64,000 nt of DNA from NCED01 sp035493955. GTDB taxonomy: Bacteria; Pseudomonadota; Alphaproteobacteria; Caulobacterales; Caulobacteraceae. The stretch is taken from the NCBI GenBank assembly GCA_035493955.1, contig DATJHI010000040.1, forward strand, positions 77,023 to 141,022. Reading direction: 5' to 3'. Of the stretch, positions 17,605 to 27,953 are shown piece by piece. Numbering within the stretch: the first letter of the stretch is position 1; each line of letters begins with the position of its first letter. A model generated the notes under the pieces. The model was given only the letters and a program-made list of their open reading frames with translations. It was not told the DNA's origin and did no database searches. The position numbers and the translations under genes are program-made.

Positions 17605-18447
17605 ATGAATGCACGGTTTGGGAATGGGCGGTTGGCCGCCTGGGTGATCGGCCTGGCGACCGCGGGGATCGTGTGCCACGCCGGCTCCGCATTGGCGCAG
17701 ACGGTCAACTATCCCCCCAGCGGACCTAAGCTGCCGAAATTGTCCGAAATGATAGACTGGACCAGCGTCTGGGAACGCGGCGACGATCCGTTCATCTGGG
17801 ACAGCAGCATCCCCGTCGGACAACCCCAGACGGCGCCTTACAACGCCGAATACAAGAAGCGCTTCGATGCGATGCCCCCGCCACGGCAGGCCTTCGCGCT
17901 TCCCGGACAGCCGGTCGCCCAGCCCCCGCCTGGAGGGGGGCTGTTCCGCGGCGCCATGCCAGGCTTCATGATCATCCTGCGTCCCGTGGAGATCCTGATC
18001 AACCCGCACGAAATGGTGTTCATAACCGAGGGCCAGAACCAAGTCCGCCGGATATACACCGATGGCCGGCTGCCCCCGGCCGATCCCGTTCCGACCGCGG
18101 CCGGCTATTCCATCGGCCATTGGAAGAACAAGGAGCTGATCGTCGAGACCTGTTGCCTGGCCGAAGGCAGCCGCCTGCCCGACGGCGGTCCGCACAGCGA
18201 CGCGATGCACATCACCGAGCGGTTCTATTCGCCCAAGCCCAACATGCTGGTGGACGAAATAAAGGTCGAAGACCCCAAGGCCTTCACCAAACCCTGGACC
18301 ACGACGAAGACCTTCTATCGCCGGCCTGACTGGGAGATGCTTCCTCCCGACTTCGCCCCGGCCCCTGCAGGACCGGACGGCGGGGCTGGCCCTGGCGGCG
18401 GCCCCCCGGCCGGAGCGCCGGCCGCGCAGGCCGGGCCGGCAAGATAA
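17605..18447 (+). CDS. Exported protein of unknown function with Pro/Gly-rich tail
   Basis: 280 aa, ATG at 17605. The signal peptide ends SALAQ. The middle contains YNAEYKKRFDAM, then MPGFMIILRPVEILINPHEMVFITEGQNQVRRIYTDGR, then GYSIGHWKNKELIVETCCL and DAMHITERFY. This pattern (RRIYTDGR ... SIGHWxxxxLVVET) recurs in exported proteins of sphingomonads and related bacteria, where it has no assigned activity. The last ~35 residues are Pro/Gly/Ala-rich and probably disordered. It sits 39 bp after the lipoprotein gene, probably in the same transcript. Confidence 0.72.
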   Translation: MNARFGNGRLAAWVIGLATAGIVCHAGSALAQTVNYPPSGPKLPKLSEMIDWTSVWERGDDPFIWDSSIPVGQPQTAPYNAEYKKRFDAMPPPRQAFALPGQPVAQPPPGGGLFRGAMPGFMIILRPVEILINPHEMVFITEGQNQVRRIYTDGRLPPADPVPTAAGYSIGHWKNKELIVETCCLAEGSRLPDGGPHSDAMHITERFYSPKPNMLVDEIKVEDPKAFTKPWTTTKTFYRRPDWEMLPPDFAPAPAGPDGGAGPGGGPPAGAPAAQAGPAR

Positions 18448-18592
18448 AGGGGGTCGATCCGCGACAGTCGACTTTGAGGCGTGGCGCCGCCTCACAGCCC
18501 GGATGAAGCCAATCGGTGTTGGACGGACAACGCCTTGCCGCGTCAAGCTGCGGTCGAACGCGACGCAGTCGACATCGGCCAGGGAGTTCGAG

Positions 18593-19504
18593 GTGCACAC
18601 TTCAAGATCGACGCGATCCAGAAACCGGGTGGCGGGCCGGGTCGCTTGCGCTACGGCCGCGGCCTTGGCCCTTGCCCTGGCCCTCGGCGGGGCGGCCCAC
18701 GCCCAGTGGTCCATCGGCCCAGCCGGCGCTCGCCAGGCTTCGCCGGGTCAGAACCATTATCTGTACCTCGTGGCCGCCGATCCGCTTCCCGGCCTCGAGC
18801 AAGCGTTCAACGACGCCTACCAGAACCAGCACATGGGCGACCTGGTGCAGCTCGAGGGCTGGACGGGCGCCCAGCGCTTCCGCCTGGCGACGGACGGCCA
18901 GCCCCGCACGGCGGTCCAGGGCGCCCGCTATGGCTACCTGATCGTCTTCGACCAGGAAGGCGCCAGCCCGCCCGCTCTCTTCGTCGGCGGCAAAAATCGA
19001 CGGATACCGGGCTTTGACTATGCGACGCCCGGCGCGAGCTGGCAGGCCACCTATAAGGTGCTCGGACCCAAAAGACGACGGCCGGACGGACGCAGCCCGT
19101 TCATGCCCGCCGCCTCCGACCTCAACACGCCGCGCCTGAACCGTTATGTCCTGATGGAGTTCGACGATCTTCCGGCGGGGGTGAAGGCGGCCGACTTCGA
19201 GGCGGCGCTGGATCGACGGATCGGCCAGGTCCTGACCCTTCCCGGCTGGATGGCGGCCCAGAGGCTGAGGCTCGAACCGACCCCGCCGGCCACGGGCCGG
19301 GCCCCCCGGGCGGCGGAGCCAGCAGACCAATACCTGACCCTTTGGGAAACTGAGGGGCGATCCGCGGTAGAGGTGCAAGGAGCCCTGCTCGCGGCGACCA
19401 AGGCGGGTAAGGTCGAGGCGCTGACCCGCGACGCGGCCACGGCCGAGTCGACCTATTGGCTGCCGATCAGTCCCTATATCACCAAGGACGATTTCGAGCG
19501 CTGA
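18593..19504 (+). CDS. Exported tandem dimeric alpha/beta-barrel (EthD/antibiotic-monooxygenase-like) protein
   Basis: 303 aa from the GTG at 18593, which is preceded by AGGGAG; an ATG at 18503 would put 30 extra residues before the signal peptide. The signal sequence ends GGAAHAQ. Two ferredoxin-like repeats follow. The first (~40-150) has NHYLYLVAADPLPGLEQAFNDAY and LEGWTGAQRFRL. The second (~180-290) has NRYVLMEFDDLP and LPGWMAAQRLRLE. The shared LxGWxxAQRxRL indicates an internal duplication that mimics the usual homodimer. Such folds are normally cytoplasmic, so export is unusual. Function is not known. Confidence 0.7.
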   Translation: MHTSRSTRSRNRVAGRVACATAAALALALALGGAAHAQWSIGPAGARQASPGQNHYLYLVAADPLPGLEQAFNDAYQNQHMGDLVQLEGWTGAQRFRLATDGQPRTAVQGARYGYLIVFDQEGASPPALFVGGKNRRIPGFDYATPGASWQATYKVLGPKRRRPDGRSPFMPAASDLNTPRLNRYVLMEFDDLPAGVKAADFEAALDRRIGQVLTLPGWMAAQRLRLEPTPPATGRAPRAAEPADQYLTLWETEGRSAVEVQGALLAATKAGKVEALTRDAATAESTYWLPISPYITKDDFER

Positions 19505-19543
19505 TCGGCGCCCAGGCCGCGGGTCAGGCGCAGGCGGGACGCC

Positions 19544-19954
19544 TCACCAGGGCCGCTGAAAAGCGCTCTGGTTCAGCCAGTGGATCTGCGACACCAGGGC
19601 GTCCAGACGCTTTTCCTGGGCGTTTCTTTCGCCGGCGGTGATCGAACCGCCGTGACGCTCGGTCAGCCGCTTCTTGAAGTCGCGCATGGCGCCGACTTCC
19701 TTGTACACCCGTTCGGCCTCGGCGCCGTCGATGTCGTGCTCGTCCTGCGCCCTATGGAGGCGGCCGACCAGCCAGTCCTCGCGGTCTTCCAGAGACCAGG
19801 CGCCCGTGGGGGCGACCGACGCTCCGGCCTGCGCAGGAGCCGCCGCCGGAGCGGGCGCGGGCGGAGCTGGCCGCGGGCGCTCCTGGCTCCAGACGGCCGC
19901 CGGCGTGGCCAGGAGGGACGCGGCTACGGCCGCCAGGAGGGTCGATCTCATCAT
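19544..19954 (-). CDS. Small periplasmic helical protein of unknown function
   Basis: 136 aa. The signal peptide (LLAAVAASLLATPAAVWS) is followed by a Pro/Ala-rich linker to ~residue 50 and a helical C-terminal domain (~53-130). The domain pattern is WSLEDREDWLVGRLHRAQDEHDIDGAEAERVYKEV ... LDALVSQIHWLNQ. Similar short domains occur in many proteobacterial exported proteins without assigned function. It ends convergently with the tandem-barrel gene 39 bp away and starts 143 bp beyond the DUF5666-like gene. Confidence 0.68.
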   Translation of the reverse strand: MMRSTLLAAVAASLLATPAAVWSQERPRPAPPAPAPAAAPAQAGASVAPTGAWSLEDREDWLVGRLHRAQDEHDIDGAEAERVYKEVGAMRDFKKRLTERHGGSITAGERNAQEKRLDALVSQIHWLNQSAFQRPW

Positions 19955-20097
19955 GGGTGTGGGCCTTTCCGATCGGCGCCCTTCCAGGGACAGGATGGCA
20001 GCCGGCAGTTCGATCGCGTTCAGTTCAAGTTGATGTGTCGCGGGCTGCTGCGACCGGCGCGACGCGTTGCGCCGCGACGGTCGCCGATCCCCCGCGG

Positions 20098-20889
20098 CTA
20101 CCAGGCGCCGGTGTACTTGAAGTTCTTGTCGACGAAGATGTGGTGCGGCCAGCTGACGGAGATGTTGTGGACCTCGTATCCGCCGTCGGTGAGCTTCACG
20201 ACCCGGTTGATGACGCCGCCAGTCCAGGCGCCCAACGCAGCTTCGGTCGCCTTGGCGGCTTCCGGTCCACTGACGAGCGTGCCCTCCCCTTGAGTGTAAT
20301 TGGCCGGCGCCTGACCGACCTGCTTCACCACGGGCGGCGTGCCGGGCGCCGCCAACATGCCGATCTCGGCCTTGGCGCCCGCGTTGGCGGGCTGCAGACT
20401 GACTCGGCTGGCCGCGATCGTCGTGTTGGCCTGGTCGTTTTCGCCAGCCGCGCGGGCCGCCCCCGCCGGAGCGCCGGCGGCGCCGGGGCCGCGGGCCGCA
20501 CCGGGTCCGCCGGGCGCACGGGCGCCCATATCGAACTTGACCAGACCCAGGACGAGGACGCGCTCGCCCTTTTTGACGGCGCTCGCCGAGGCCGCGTTCG
20601 TTCCGTTCTGGTAGGTCGTGGCGGGCGTCGTTTCGATGGTCACCTTCCGACCCGCCGACGTTGTGATCACGAAGCTAGACGGGGACACGCTGTCGACTAC
20701 GCCGACGGCTCCTCCTTCGGCCGGCGGTGCGCGCGGCCCGCCGTTCGCGATGGGGCCGCCCGCCGCGCCAGGCCCACCCGGGCGCGCGCCGGGCCGTTGC
20801 GGCTGCGCCCCCGCGTCCTGCGCCAGGACGGCGCCGACCGCGCCCAGGGCGATCACGCTGCTGAACAAGATGGTGGACATCAATCTCAT
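20098..20889 (-). CDS. Exported DUF5666-like protein
   Basis: 263 aa from ATG at 20889, preceded by GGGAGG. The signal peptide ends GAVLAQ and is followed by a Pro/Gly-rich spacer. Residues ~75-135 form a DUF5666-type OB-like domain (GVVDSVSPSSFVITTSAGRKVTIETTPATTYQNG ... GERVLVLG). A second Ala/Gly-rich linker leads to a unique C-terminal domain ending in NISVSWPHHIFVDKNFKYTGAW. Tolerant low-complexity linkers are common in this group. Function unknown. Confidence 0.7.
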   Translation of the reverse strand: MRLMSTILFSSVIALGAVGAVLAQDAGAQPQRPGARPGGPGAAGGPIANGGPRAPPAEGGAVGVVDSVSPSSFVITTSAGRKVTIETTPATTYQNGTNAASASAVKKGERVLVLGLVKFDMGARAPGGPGAARGPGAAGAPAGAARAAGENDQANTTIAASRVSLQPANAGAKAEIGMLAAPGTPPVVKQVGQAPANYTQGEGTLVSGPEAAKATEAALGAWTGGVINRVVKLTDGGYEVHNISVSWPHHIFVDKNFKYTGAW

Positions 20890-20997
20890 ATCGAACCTCC
20901 CTTGGTGATGGACGCCCCATCTCGAGGCTGCCGGCCGAGGACGAACCATAGCCGACCATCGGTCAAAGATGATTTCTCCCACGCAACAATATACGAC

Positions 20998-21026
20998 TCT
21001 AAAATTTCCCATGTAGACACAGTCAA
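20998..21026 (-). promoter_or_regulatory. Candidate sigma-70-type promoter of the DUF5666-like gene
   Basis: Read on the minus strand: TTGACT (21026-21021), a 17-bp spacer, TTTAGA (21003-20998). Spacing and boxes are good, and the region is AT-rich. It would give a 5' leader of about 100 nt before the ATG at 20889. Confidence 0.4.
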
Positions 21027-21264
21027 GCCCGATCCACGACGCATTTTTACCGTAAAGGCGCGCATCACCGGGGAAAGATCACTCTACGGTCGGGATAACT
21101 TGTAGGACATCCTGCCGCAAGTATTACAGAAGCGCCGTTTCCGTGTCCGCCCACTCGCCCGAAACGCGGCTCCGGACATCGGCGACCTTATGGCCGATAC
21201 TCTGGAACCGATCGACCGACGCCATCTCATCCGTTCAGACGACGTCGGTCTGACCAATCGAAGT

Positions 21265-24200
21265 CTACAAGCCGATCCTCAACCCGGCCGTGAAGTAACG
21301 GCCCAGAGGACTAATCGCGCCCGGACCGAGCGGCGTTTGGGCCCCCGGGGTGGTGGTGGGCGCCGGCGGCCCGAGCGCCGGCTGCTCGTTGAACACGTTG
21401 TTCACGGTCAAGAAAGCCTGAAGGTTCTGCTGATGGGTCTTGAACTTATAGCTGAGGCTCAGGTCGTGGGTGACCACCGGGGAGATGTACATCTGCGCGA
21501 AGTAGATAGGCGTGAGCCCAACAGCGCCCGCTTTGTGGGGCCCGGTATAGTTGGTCTGCCAGCTCACCTTGAACGGGCCCCGGGTATAGTTGGCCGAAAA
21601 CGAGATCCGGCCGCGCGCCGTACCGCCGCCGGCCGCGTTCGTGCCCAGGGCGCCCGGGTTGGTGTAGGTGACGTTCCGCGGCTCGTAGGTGATTATCGTC
21701 CGAAGATCGGTGTGCCCGTCCAGTTTCGAATTGATGTCCGCCATGTCGAAGCCATAGTCCATCTCGATATCCATGCCTCGCGTGTATTGCTCGGCAAGGT
21801 TAACCGGGATCTGGTTGACCTGGATGATCTGGTTGGTCGGGGAGGTGCTGAGCCCGTTCGGCCGCGGGACGGCCTGGCAATAGATGGAGGTGCCACCCGA
21901 GGTGATGCAGGTGTTTATGGCAAGATTTACGCCGCCGCCAATAGGCAGAATATTGCTGATGACGCCGTTGATAGTGATCAGATAGTAGTCCGCCGAGATC
22001 GAGAACCGCGGCAGCCAGGACGGGGAATAGACCAGGCCCAGGGTGAAGGATTTGGCCACCTCGGGTTTCACGGTCGGGTCGCCGTGGGCGACCTGATTGA
22101 CGGTGTAGGTCGCGTTGTTGAGCAGCGGGTCGGTGATGGCCACGGTAGTCACCGTCGGCGCCTGGTACAATTCGGTGAGGTTGGGCGCGCGGATATCGCG
22201 GGAATCCGTGACCCGGAAGCGCAGATCATCGATCGGCTGATAGATCAGGCCGACCTTCCAGGTCGTGGCCGGGCCGCTGGAGCTGTATTCGGTGTAGCGC
22301 GCGGCGCCGTTGAACTCGAGGTTCTTGGCGAGCGGAAGATCCTTCAGCAGCGGGACCACGGTTTCGCCGCCGACCTCCCACACCGAGTTGGCACCGTATT
22401 GCGGAGCGAAGGTGTTGTTCAGGAAGAGCGTCGAGGGCGTGGCTCCTCCGCGGCCGCCGCCGCCCCAGGTCTGACGCAGGCCCGTGAGTTGCGGCGCCGC
22501 AGGGGCGGCGTCGCTGGTCTGGGTCATGTTGGCCCAGCGGTAATCGAAGTTGAGCGACACCGAGACCGGGCCGGCCCAGTCGTGGAAGGCCGAACCGGAA
22601 ATACTGGCCGACAGGTCGTCGGTCTTGTTGATGATGTCGTAGGCCGTGTTCTGCATGATGTAGGCCAGCGACGCCGGGCTTTCATTGCCCACCCCCAGAA
22701 GGTTCAGCGGCGCGCACCCCGGATAGAGGCTGGCGCTGGAGGTCAGGCTGACGGCGCAGACGATGTTGCCGCTGCTGTCCCTTACGGCGTCCAGGGCGGC
22801 GTAGAAGTGCGACGTATTGATGTTGTTGTCGGTCTCGACGTGGGTATGGCCCTTGCCGTGCGTGTAGGAGGCGTTCCAGTTGAAGGCGTCGTCGAGGACC
22901 TTGCCCTTCAGGCCGAAGGTGGCGGAGACATCCGTGGCCCACTGGTTGGTCCGCTGCATGTTGATCAGGTTCTGCGGCAGCGTGCTGAGCACGATGCTGG
23001 CGGGCCTGCCGGGCGCCGAGGCGGCGGTCAGGGCGGCCTGGGCGTCCGCCGGGAGGTAGGGGTTGCCGCTATAGACCGTCGTGGAGAGCAAGGTCGGCGG
23101 CACATAGTAGTTGGTCGCCGACCGGCCATAGGCGAGCTGCGCGTAGGCGGTGACCCCATGGCCCACGTCGTAGTCGAAGCGGCCGAAGAGGTTGTCGGTG
23201 TCCACCGGCTTGAGCAGCTGCATGCCGGTGACGTAGGCCCCGTCGCCGCCGACCTGCAGGCCTCCGGTGTTGGCGGCGCTCGGCAGGCTGCCCGTGAGGG
23301 CGCCGGCCTGGAACGGCGCCAGGGTTCCGGCGCCGACGAACTGCTTGTTCACCAAGGCGTTGGTGAGCGCGGTGGTCTGCGCCGGGGTAGCGCCGGCCGC
23401 CGTGGCGATGAACCCGCCCCCGGTCGTGGTCGACATGCGCAGGTTGTTGTACAGAACGAACGGGTTGGCCGCAGTGCCCAGCCCGGCGTAGCCCGGGGTG
23501 GCGCTGGTATAGCTGCGCTGGGACTGGTCTAGGCCGGCCGACTGGTTGTGCTCGTAGCTGGCCTCGAAGTGGCCCTTGTCTGAAAGCCGCGTCCCGAAGG
23601 CCAGGCTGATCTTTCCCGAGGGCGCGTCACCATAGGTGGAGATCCCACCCTGGACCGACCCCTTGAAGCCGTTGAACTTGGTGTTGAGGATGTAGTTGAC
23701 CACCCCGCCGACCGCGTCCGAGCCGTAGACGGCCGAGGCGCCGCCGGTGACGATTTCCACCCGCTGCACCAGGGCCTGGGGCAGGGTGTTGATATCGACC
23801 GTGCCGGTGGCGCTGGTGCCCGGCACACGCACGCCATCCATCATGACCAGGGTCCGCCCCTGGCCGAGCCCGCGCAGGTTCAGGAAGTTCCCGGCCGGCG
23901 CCCCTGCACCGGTATTGGACTGGGTGGTGAACTGGACCGAGAACTGCGGCAGTTTGTTGAGGGCGTCCGCGAGGGTGGTCGGGGTCGTCTCGAGCAGGTC
24001 GGCCACGGTCGCCACGGTGACGGGCGTGGGCGCATCATTGCCGTTGCGGATGATCCGGCTGCCGGTAACCGTCACTTCCTGGACCACATCGGCCTGCCCC
24101 GCCGGGGCGGCGGTCGAAACCCTCGAGGTGGCGACGGGCTCGACCGGATTGGACGAGGCGACGGACGCGGAAGAGGCGGAGGATGACACGGCCGCCACGC

Positions 24201-24591
24201 TCGATGAAGAATCCGCCGAGACGTTGGTCTGTAGCGCCGCCGGGACAAGGGCTTCCCGCCGCGTCGCCGGGGCCGGAATGATCGTAATCGTGCTGCCCGA
24301 AACCACGAACGACAGGTTCGAGCCTTTCAGCAAATCCTCGAGCGCTTTGCGCGGCGTTTCCGTTCCGCGCAATGCGGGGGCGATCTTGTTGGCCACGACC
24401 GGAGAGGCGGAGATGATCTGCAGGCCCGACTGGCGCGAATAAAGCAACAGCGCCGTTTCAAGCGGCTGACTCGGAATGCGGAATTCCTGCTGAGTGTCGA
24501 AATTGGCTTTCTGAGGAGCACTCAAGGCAGGATTGGCCTGGAGCAAAGCTCCAACAGCCACCATCCCGTACAGCATCGCGAGCCGCGTCAT
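21265..24591 (-). CDS. Large TonB-dependent receptor with N-terminal STN domain
   Basis: 1108 aa from ATG at 24591, preceded by GGGAGGGAA. After a signal peptide (ending PALSA) residues ~35-110 form a secretin/TonB N-terminal (STN) domain: FRIPSQPLETALLLYSRQSGLQII ... RGTETPRKALEDLLKGSNLSF. A Ser/Ala-rich linker leads to the TonB box region VQEVTVTGSRI, a plug (NFLNLRGLGQGRTLVMMDGVRV, GGASAVYGSDAVGGVVNYIL) and a long barrel ending LGRYFTAGLRIGL. STN receptors normally signal to a FecR anti-sigma factor, but no FecI/FecR pair is nearby. The cargo is unknown; the barrel type resembles receptors expanded in polymer- and aromatic-degrading Caulobacterales. Confidence 0.9.
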   Translation of the reverse strand: MTRLAMLYGMVAVGALLQANPALSAPQKANFDTQQEFRIPSQPLETALLLYSRQSGLQIISASPVVANKIAPALRGTETPRKALEDLLKGSNLSFVVSGSTITIIPAPATRREALVPAALQTNVSADSSSSVAAVSSSASSASVASSNPVEPVATSRVSTAAPAGQADVVQEVTVTGSRIIRNGNDAPTPVTVATVADLLETTPTTLADALNKLPQFSVQFTTQSNTGAGAPAGNFLNLRGLGQGRTLVMMDGVRVPGTSATGTVDINTLPQALVQRVEIVTGGASAVYGSDAVGGVVNYILNTKFNGFKGSVQGGISTYGDAPSGKISLAFGTRLSDKGHFEASYEHNQSAGLDQSQRSYTSATPGYAGLGTAANPFVLYNNLRMSTTTGGGFIATAAGATPAQTTALTNALVNKQFVGAGTLAPFQAGALTGSLPSAANTGGLQVGGDGAYVTGMQLLKPVDTDNLFGRFDYDVGHGVTAYAQLAYGRSATNYYVPPTLLSTTVYSGNPYLPADAQAALTAASAPGRPASIVLSTLPQNLINMQRTNQWATDVSATFGLKGKVLDDAFNWNASYTHGKGHTHVETDNNINTSHFYAALDAVRDSSGNIVCAVSLTSSASLYPGCAPLNLLGVGNESPASLAYIMQNTAYDIINKTDDLSASISGSAFHDWAGPVSVSLNFDYRWANMTQTSDAAPAAPQLTGLRQTWGGGGRGGATPSTLFLNNTFAPQYGANSVWEVGGETVVPLLKDLPLAKNLEFNGAARYTEYSSSGPATTWKVGLIYQPIDDLRFRVTDSRDIRAPNLTELYQAPTVTTVAITDPLLNNATYTVNQVAHGDPTVKPEVAKSFTLGLVYSPSWLPRFSISADYYLITINGVISNILPIGGGVNLAINTCITSGGTSIYCQAVPRPNGLSTSPTNQIIQVNQIPVNLAEQYTRGMDIEMDYGFDMADINSKLDGHTDLRTIITYEPRNVTYTNPGALGTNAAGGGTARGRISFSANYTRGPFKVSWQTNYTGPHKAGAVGLTPIYFAQMYISPVVTHDLSLSYKFKTHQQNLQAFLTVNNVFNEQPALGPPAPTTTPGAQTPLGPGAISPLGRYFTAGLRIGL

Positions 24592-24788
24592 GTTCCCTCC
24601 CCGGGCCGTTTCTAGCGTCGCCGATGCGACCGCATTACGGCTAAGACGTACATGCCGCCACAACCGGAAGCGCACCGGTCGATTTTCCCCGCCGGCTTGA
24701 GCAGCCCTTCACGACCCGCGCTGCGCGCGACCAGGATCCCTGCGTGAGAGCAGAGCGGCCAAGGCCGGGACGGGCATGATCTGTCGGG

Positions 24789-25181
24789 TTACGGGCTGAC
24801 CAAGGGCGCCGGATTGATCTTCGGCGGGGTTCCCGAGCTGGAGTAAGGCGGAGCCGAGATCATGGGCCGCGGCGCATGGAGGGGCGATGGCGGCGACAGC
24901 GGATCGGGGGGCTCGGGGGCGACGCCGCCTTGCACGCCATAAGGTGCGCCGCCGAGCGTCCCGACGATCGTCCCCGGCGCATAGTTTCGCCCCACAAAGG
25001 CTTGGCCGTTCACCAGCCCCGTCACGGTTCCGGTTGGGTCGGTCTGGAGGACGCTGGTCCCGCCGGGACAGGAGAGGACCGTGGCGCCGGGCCCTCCCGG
25101 CGTCGCTCTGCATTGAGCCTGGGCCACAGCCGGAGCGGCAAGAACAAGGAGGGCGAGGGAGAGGAGCCGCATCCCGACCAT
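24789..25181 (-). CDS. Small exported Pro-rich protein
   Basis: About 130 aa; start uncertain (ATG 25181 or 25172). It has a signal peptide LLSLALLVLAAPAVAQAQ, then a short domain with two cysteines (QCRATPGGPGATVLSCPGG) and LQTDPTGTVTGLVNGQAFVGRNYAPG. The last ~45 residues are Pro/Ser-rich. I do not recognise the family. It is divergent from the dienelactone hydrolase gene. Codon bias supports a real gene, but the evidence is mainly the signal peptide. Confidence 0.5.
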   Translation of the reverse strand: MVGMRLLSLALLVLAAPAVAQAQCRATPGGPGATVLSCPGGTSVLQTDPTGTVTGLVNGQAFVGRNYAPGTIVGTLGGAPYGVQGGVAPEPPDPLSPPSPLHAPRPMISAPPYSSSGTPPKINPAPLVSP

Positions 25182-25290
25182 ATGGGGATCGACCGAAGGC
25201 GAGCAAAGCGCCTGCGTGACATCGGCGCGATCCTGCACCTAATCTCCACCACCCGCGCAAGACGGGGAAAGGTGACCAAGGGAGGATAGG

Positions 25291-26147
25291 ATGGGCGAAG
25301 CCACGGCCCCGGAAGCAAACGACGATCGGGACCTGTCCCGCCGCCGTTTCGCCGCCCTTTCCGTCGCCGCCGGCATGGCGCCCGCGGTCGCTCGCGCCCA
25401 GATCAACGAAGTCGTCGAAACCGACGTCACCGTCGGAACCGCCGACGGCATGGCCGACGCGGCCCTGTTCCATCCCCAGGGCGCCGGACGCTGGCCGGGC
25501 GTGGTCCTGTTCACCAGCGCGTTGGGGCTGCGGCCGGTTTTCCGCGACATGGCCCGGCGGCTGGCGTCCAACGGCTACACGGTGCTGGTTCCCAACCCCT
25601 TCTACCGGTTGCGCAAGGGCCGGTGTTCGGCGCCTTCGATTTCAATAATCCGGCCGACATGGCCAAGCTGGCTGAACTGCAGAAGCCGCTGACACCGGAT
25701 GCGATCCTCCATGACGAGACCGCCTGGGTGGCCTATCTCGACAGCCACCCGACGGTCAGTAAGACGATCGAGATGGGCCTCGTGGGCTATTGTATGGGCG
25801 GCCCCCTGGTGATGCAGACCGCGACCCTGGCGCCTGACCGGATCGGCGCCTTCGCCTCGTTTCACGGGGGCGGAGTGGTGACGGACAAGTCGGACAGCCC
25901 GCATCTGCTGGCCCCGAAGATCAAGGCCAAGTCCTACTTCGGCATCGCCCAGAACGACGCCATGCGCCAGCCCGACCAGAAGGACAAGCTGATCGCCGCC
26001 TTCGCCGCGGCGGGCAATCCCACCCGGGCCGAGATCTATCCGGCCAACCACGGCTGGTGCGTGAACGAAGGCCCCGTCTACGATCCCGTGCAGGCTGAAC
26101 GGGCATGGGCCGAGATGCTCCATCTGTTCAAGACAGCCCTGGTCTGA
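25291..26147 (+). pseudogene. Dienelactone hydrolase family protein, frameshifted
   Basis: Two abutting frames together encode one dienelactone hydrolase. The first (ATG 25291, RBS GGGAGG) has a Tat signal (SRRRFAALSVAAG) and continues to NPFYRLRKG. The second resumes with VFGAFDFNNPADMAKLAELQ and runs to the stop at 26147. The join is near 25615-25625, where AAGGGCCGG appears to lack one base. Downstream residues are intact: nucleophile Cys in GYCMGG, Asp in AQNDAMR, His in NHGWCV. It is either a recent pseudogene or a sequencing error. An intact protein of ~285 aa would hydrolyse cyclic lactones or esters in the periplasm, unusual for this mainly cytosolic family. Confidence 0.85.
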
Positions 26148-26168
26148 GGCCAGGCGGTGGTCTCAGCC

Positions 26169-26714
26169 ATGAACAAGATCCCGGCGATGGCCGCGGCAGC
26201 CTGGGCGCTCGCGGGCGTCGGCCTCGCCCAGGCCCAGGCGGTCCGCAGCCTGGAGGCCGGCGCGGCGCCGGCGCCAGCGACCCTCGACGATTTCAAGGGC
26301 CTGGTCGGCAACTGGGAGGGGCCCTTCGCCGTGGCGGCGTTCTCGCCGGCCAGGAACGGCCAGATCGTCGGCCACCTGTTCATCAGCAACGGTCCGACCC
26401 CGCGGATGCAGGAGATTTGGATCGTGCGGCCCGAAGGCGCGTCGGTGCTGACGCGGCAGAAGCATTTCACCCCTGACCTCAAGGATCGTGAAGGCCAGGA
26501 CCAATGGACCGAGCGGCGGGTGGTGGCGATCGACCCCGGCCACATCTATCTCGAGAACGTGACCTGGGTGATCACCCCGGACAGCCTCACCTTCATGACC
26601 CGGCCCGCCGGCCAGGCCGGCGACGCCCCTGCCCCGCCCGCCGCGACGGCATCCGCCGATGAGCTTCCCGCCGGGCCGGCGAGCCTGAACCTGACGATGA
26701 AACGGGTGAAATAG
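26169..26714 (+). CDS. Exported DUF6265-like protein
   Basis: 181 aa; ATG at 26169, with a GTG 12 bp upstream as alternative. The signal peptide ends GLAQAQA. A lipocalin-like domain follows (~35-140): LDDFKGLVGNWEGPF, then MQEIWIVRPEGASVLTRQKHFTPDLKDRE. The last segment is Ala/Pro-rich before SLNLTMKRVK. The W-E-G opening and HFTPDL core fit DUF6265, a family with no assigned activity. It lies 21 bp after the broken hydrolase gene, so the two were probably co-transcribed. Confidence 0.7.
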   Translation: MNKIPAMAAAAWALAGVGLAQAQAVRSLEAGAAPAPATLDDFKGLVGNWEGPFAVAAFSPARNGQIVGHLFISNGPTPRMQEIWIVRPEGASVLTRQKHFTPDLKDREGQDQWTERRVVAIDPGHIYLENVTWVITPDSLTFMTRPAGQAGDAPAPPAATASADELPAGPASLNLTMKRVK

Positions 26715-26821
26715 CGGTCCTGGCCAAACGATATTTTTGGGGCGCTTCCATCGGCGTCGGCATGGCCTTTCGGTTCATTCAGGGCGATGGCATAGGTCTC
26801 GCATCCGCCGGGAGACTCCGC

Positions 26822-27931
<1,110 letters not shown>

Positions 27932-27953
27932 CGGCCGTCGAAGAACTGGGCCG

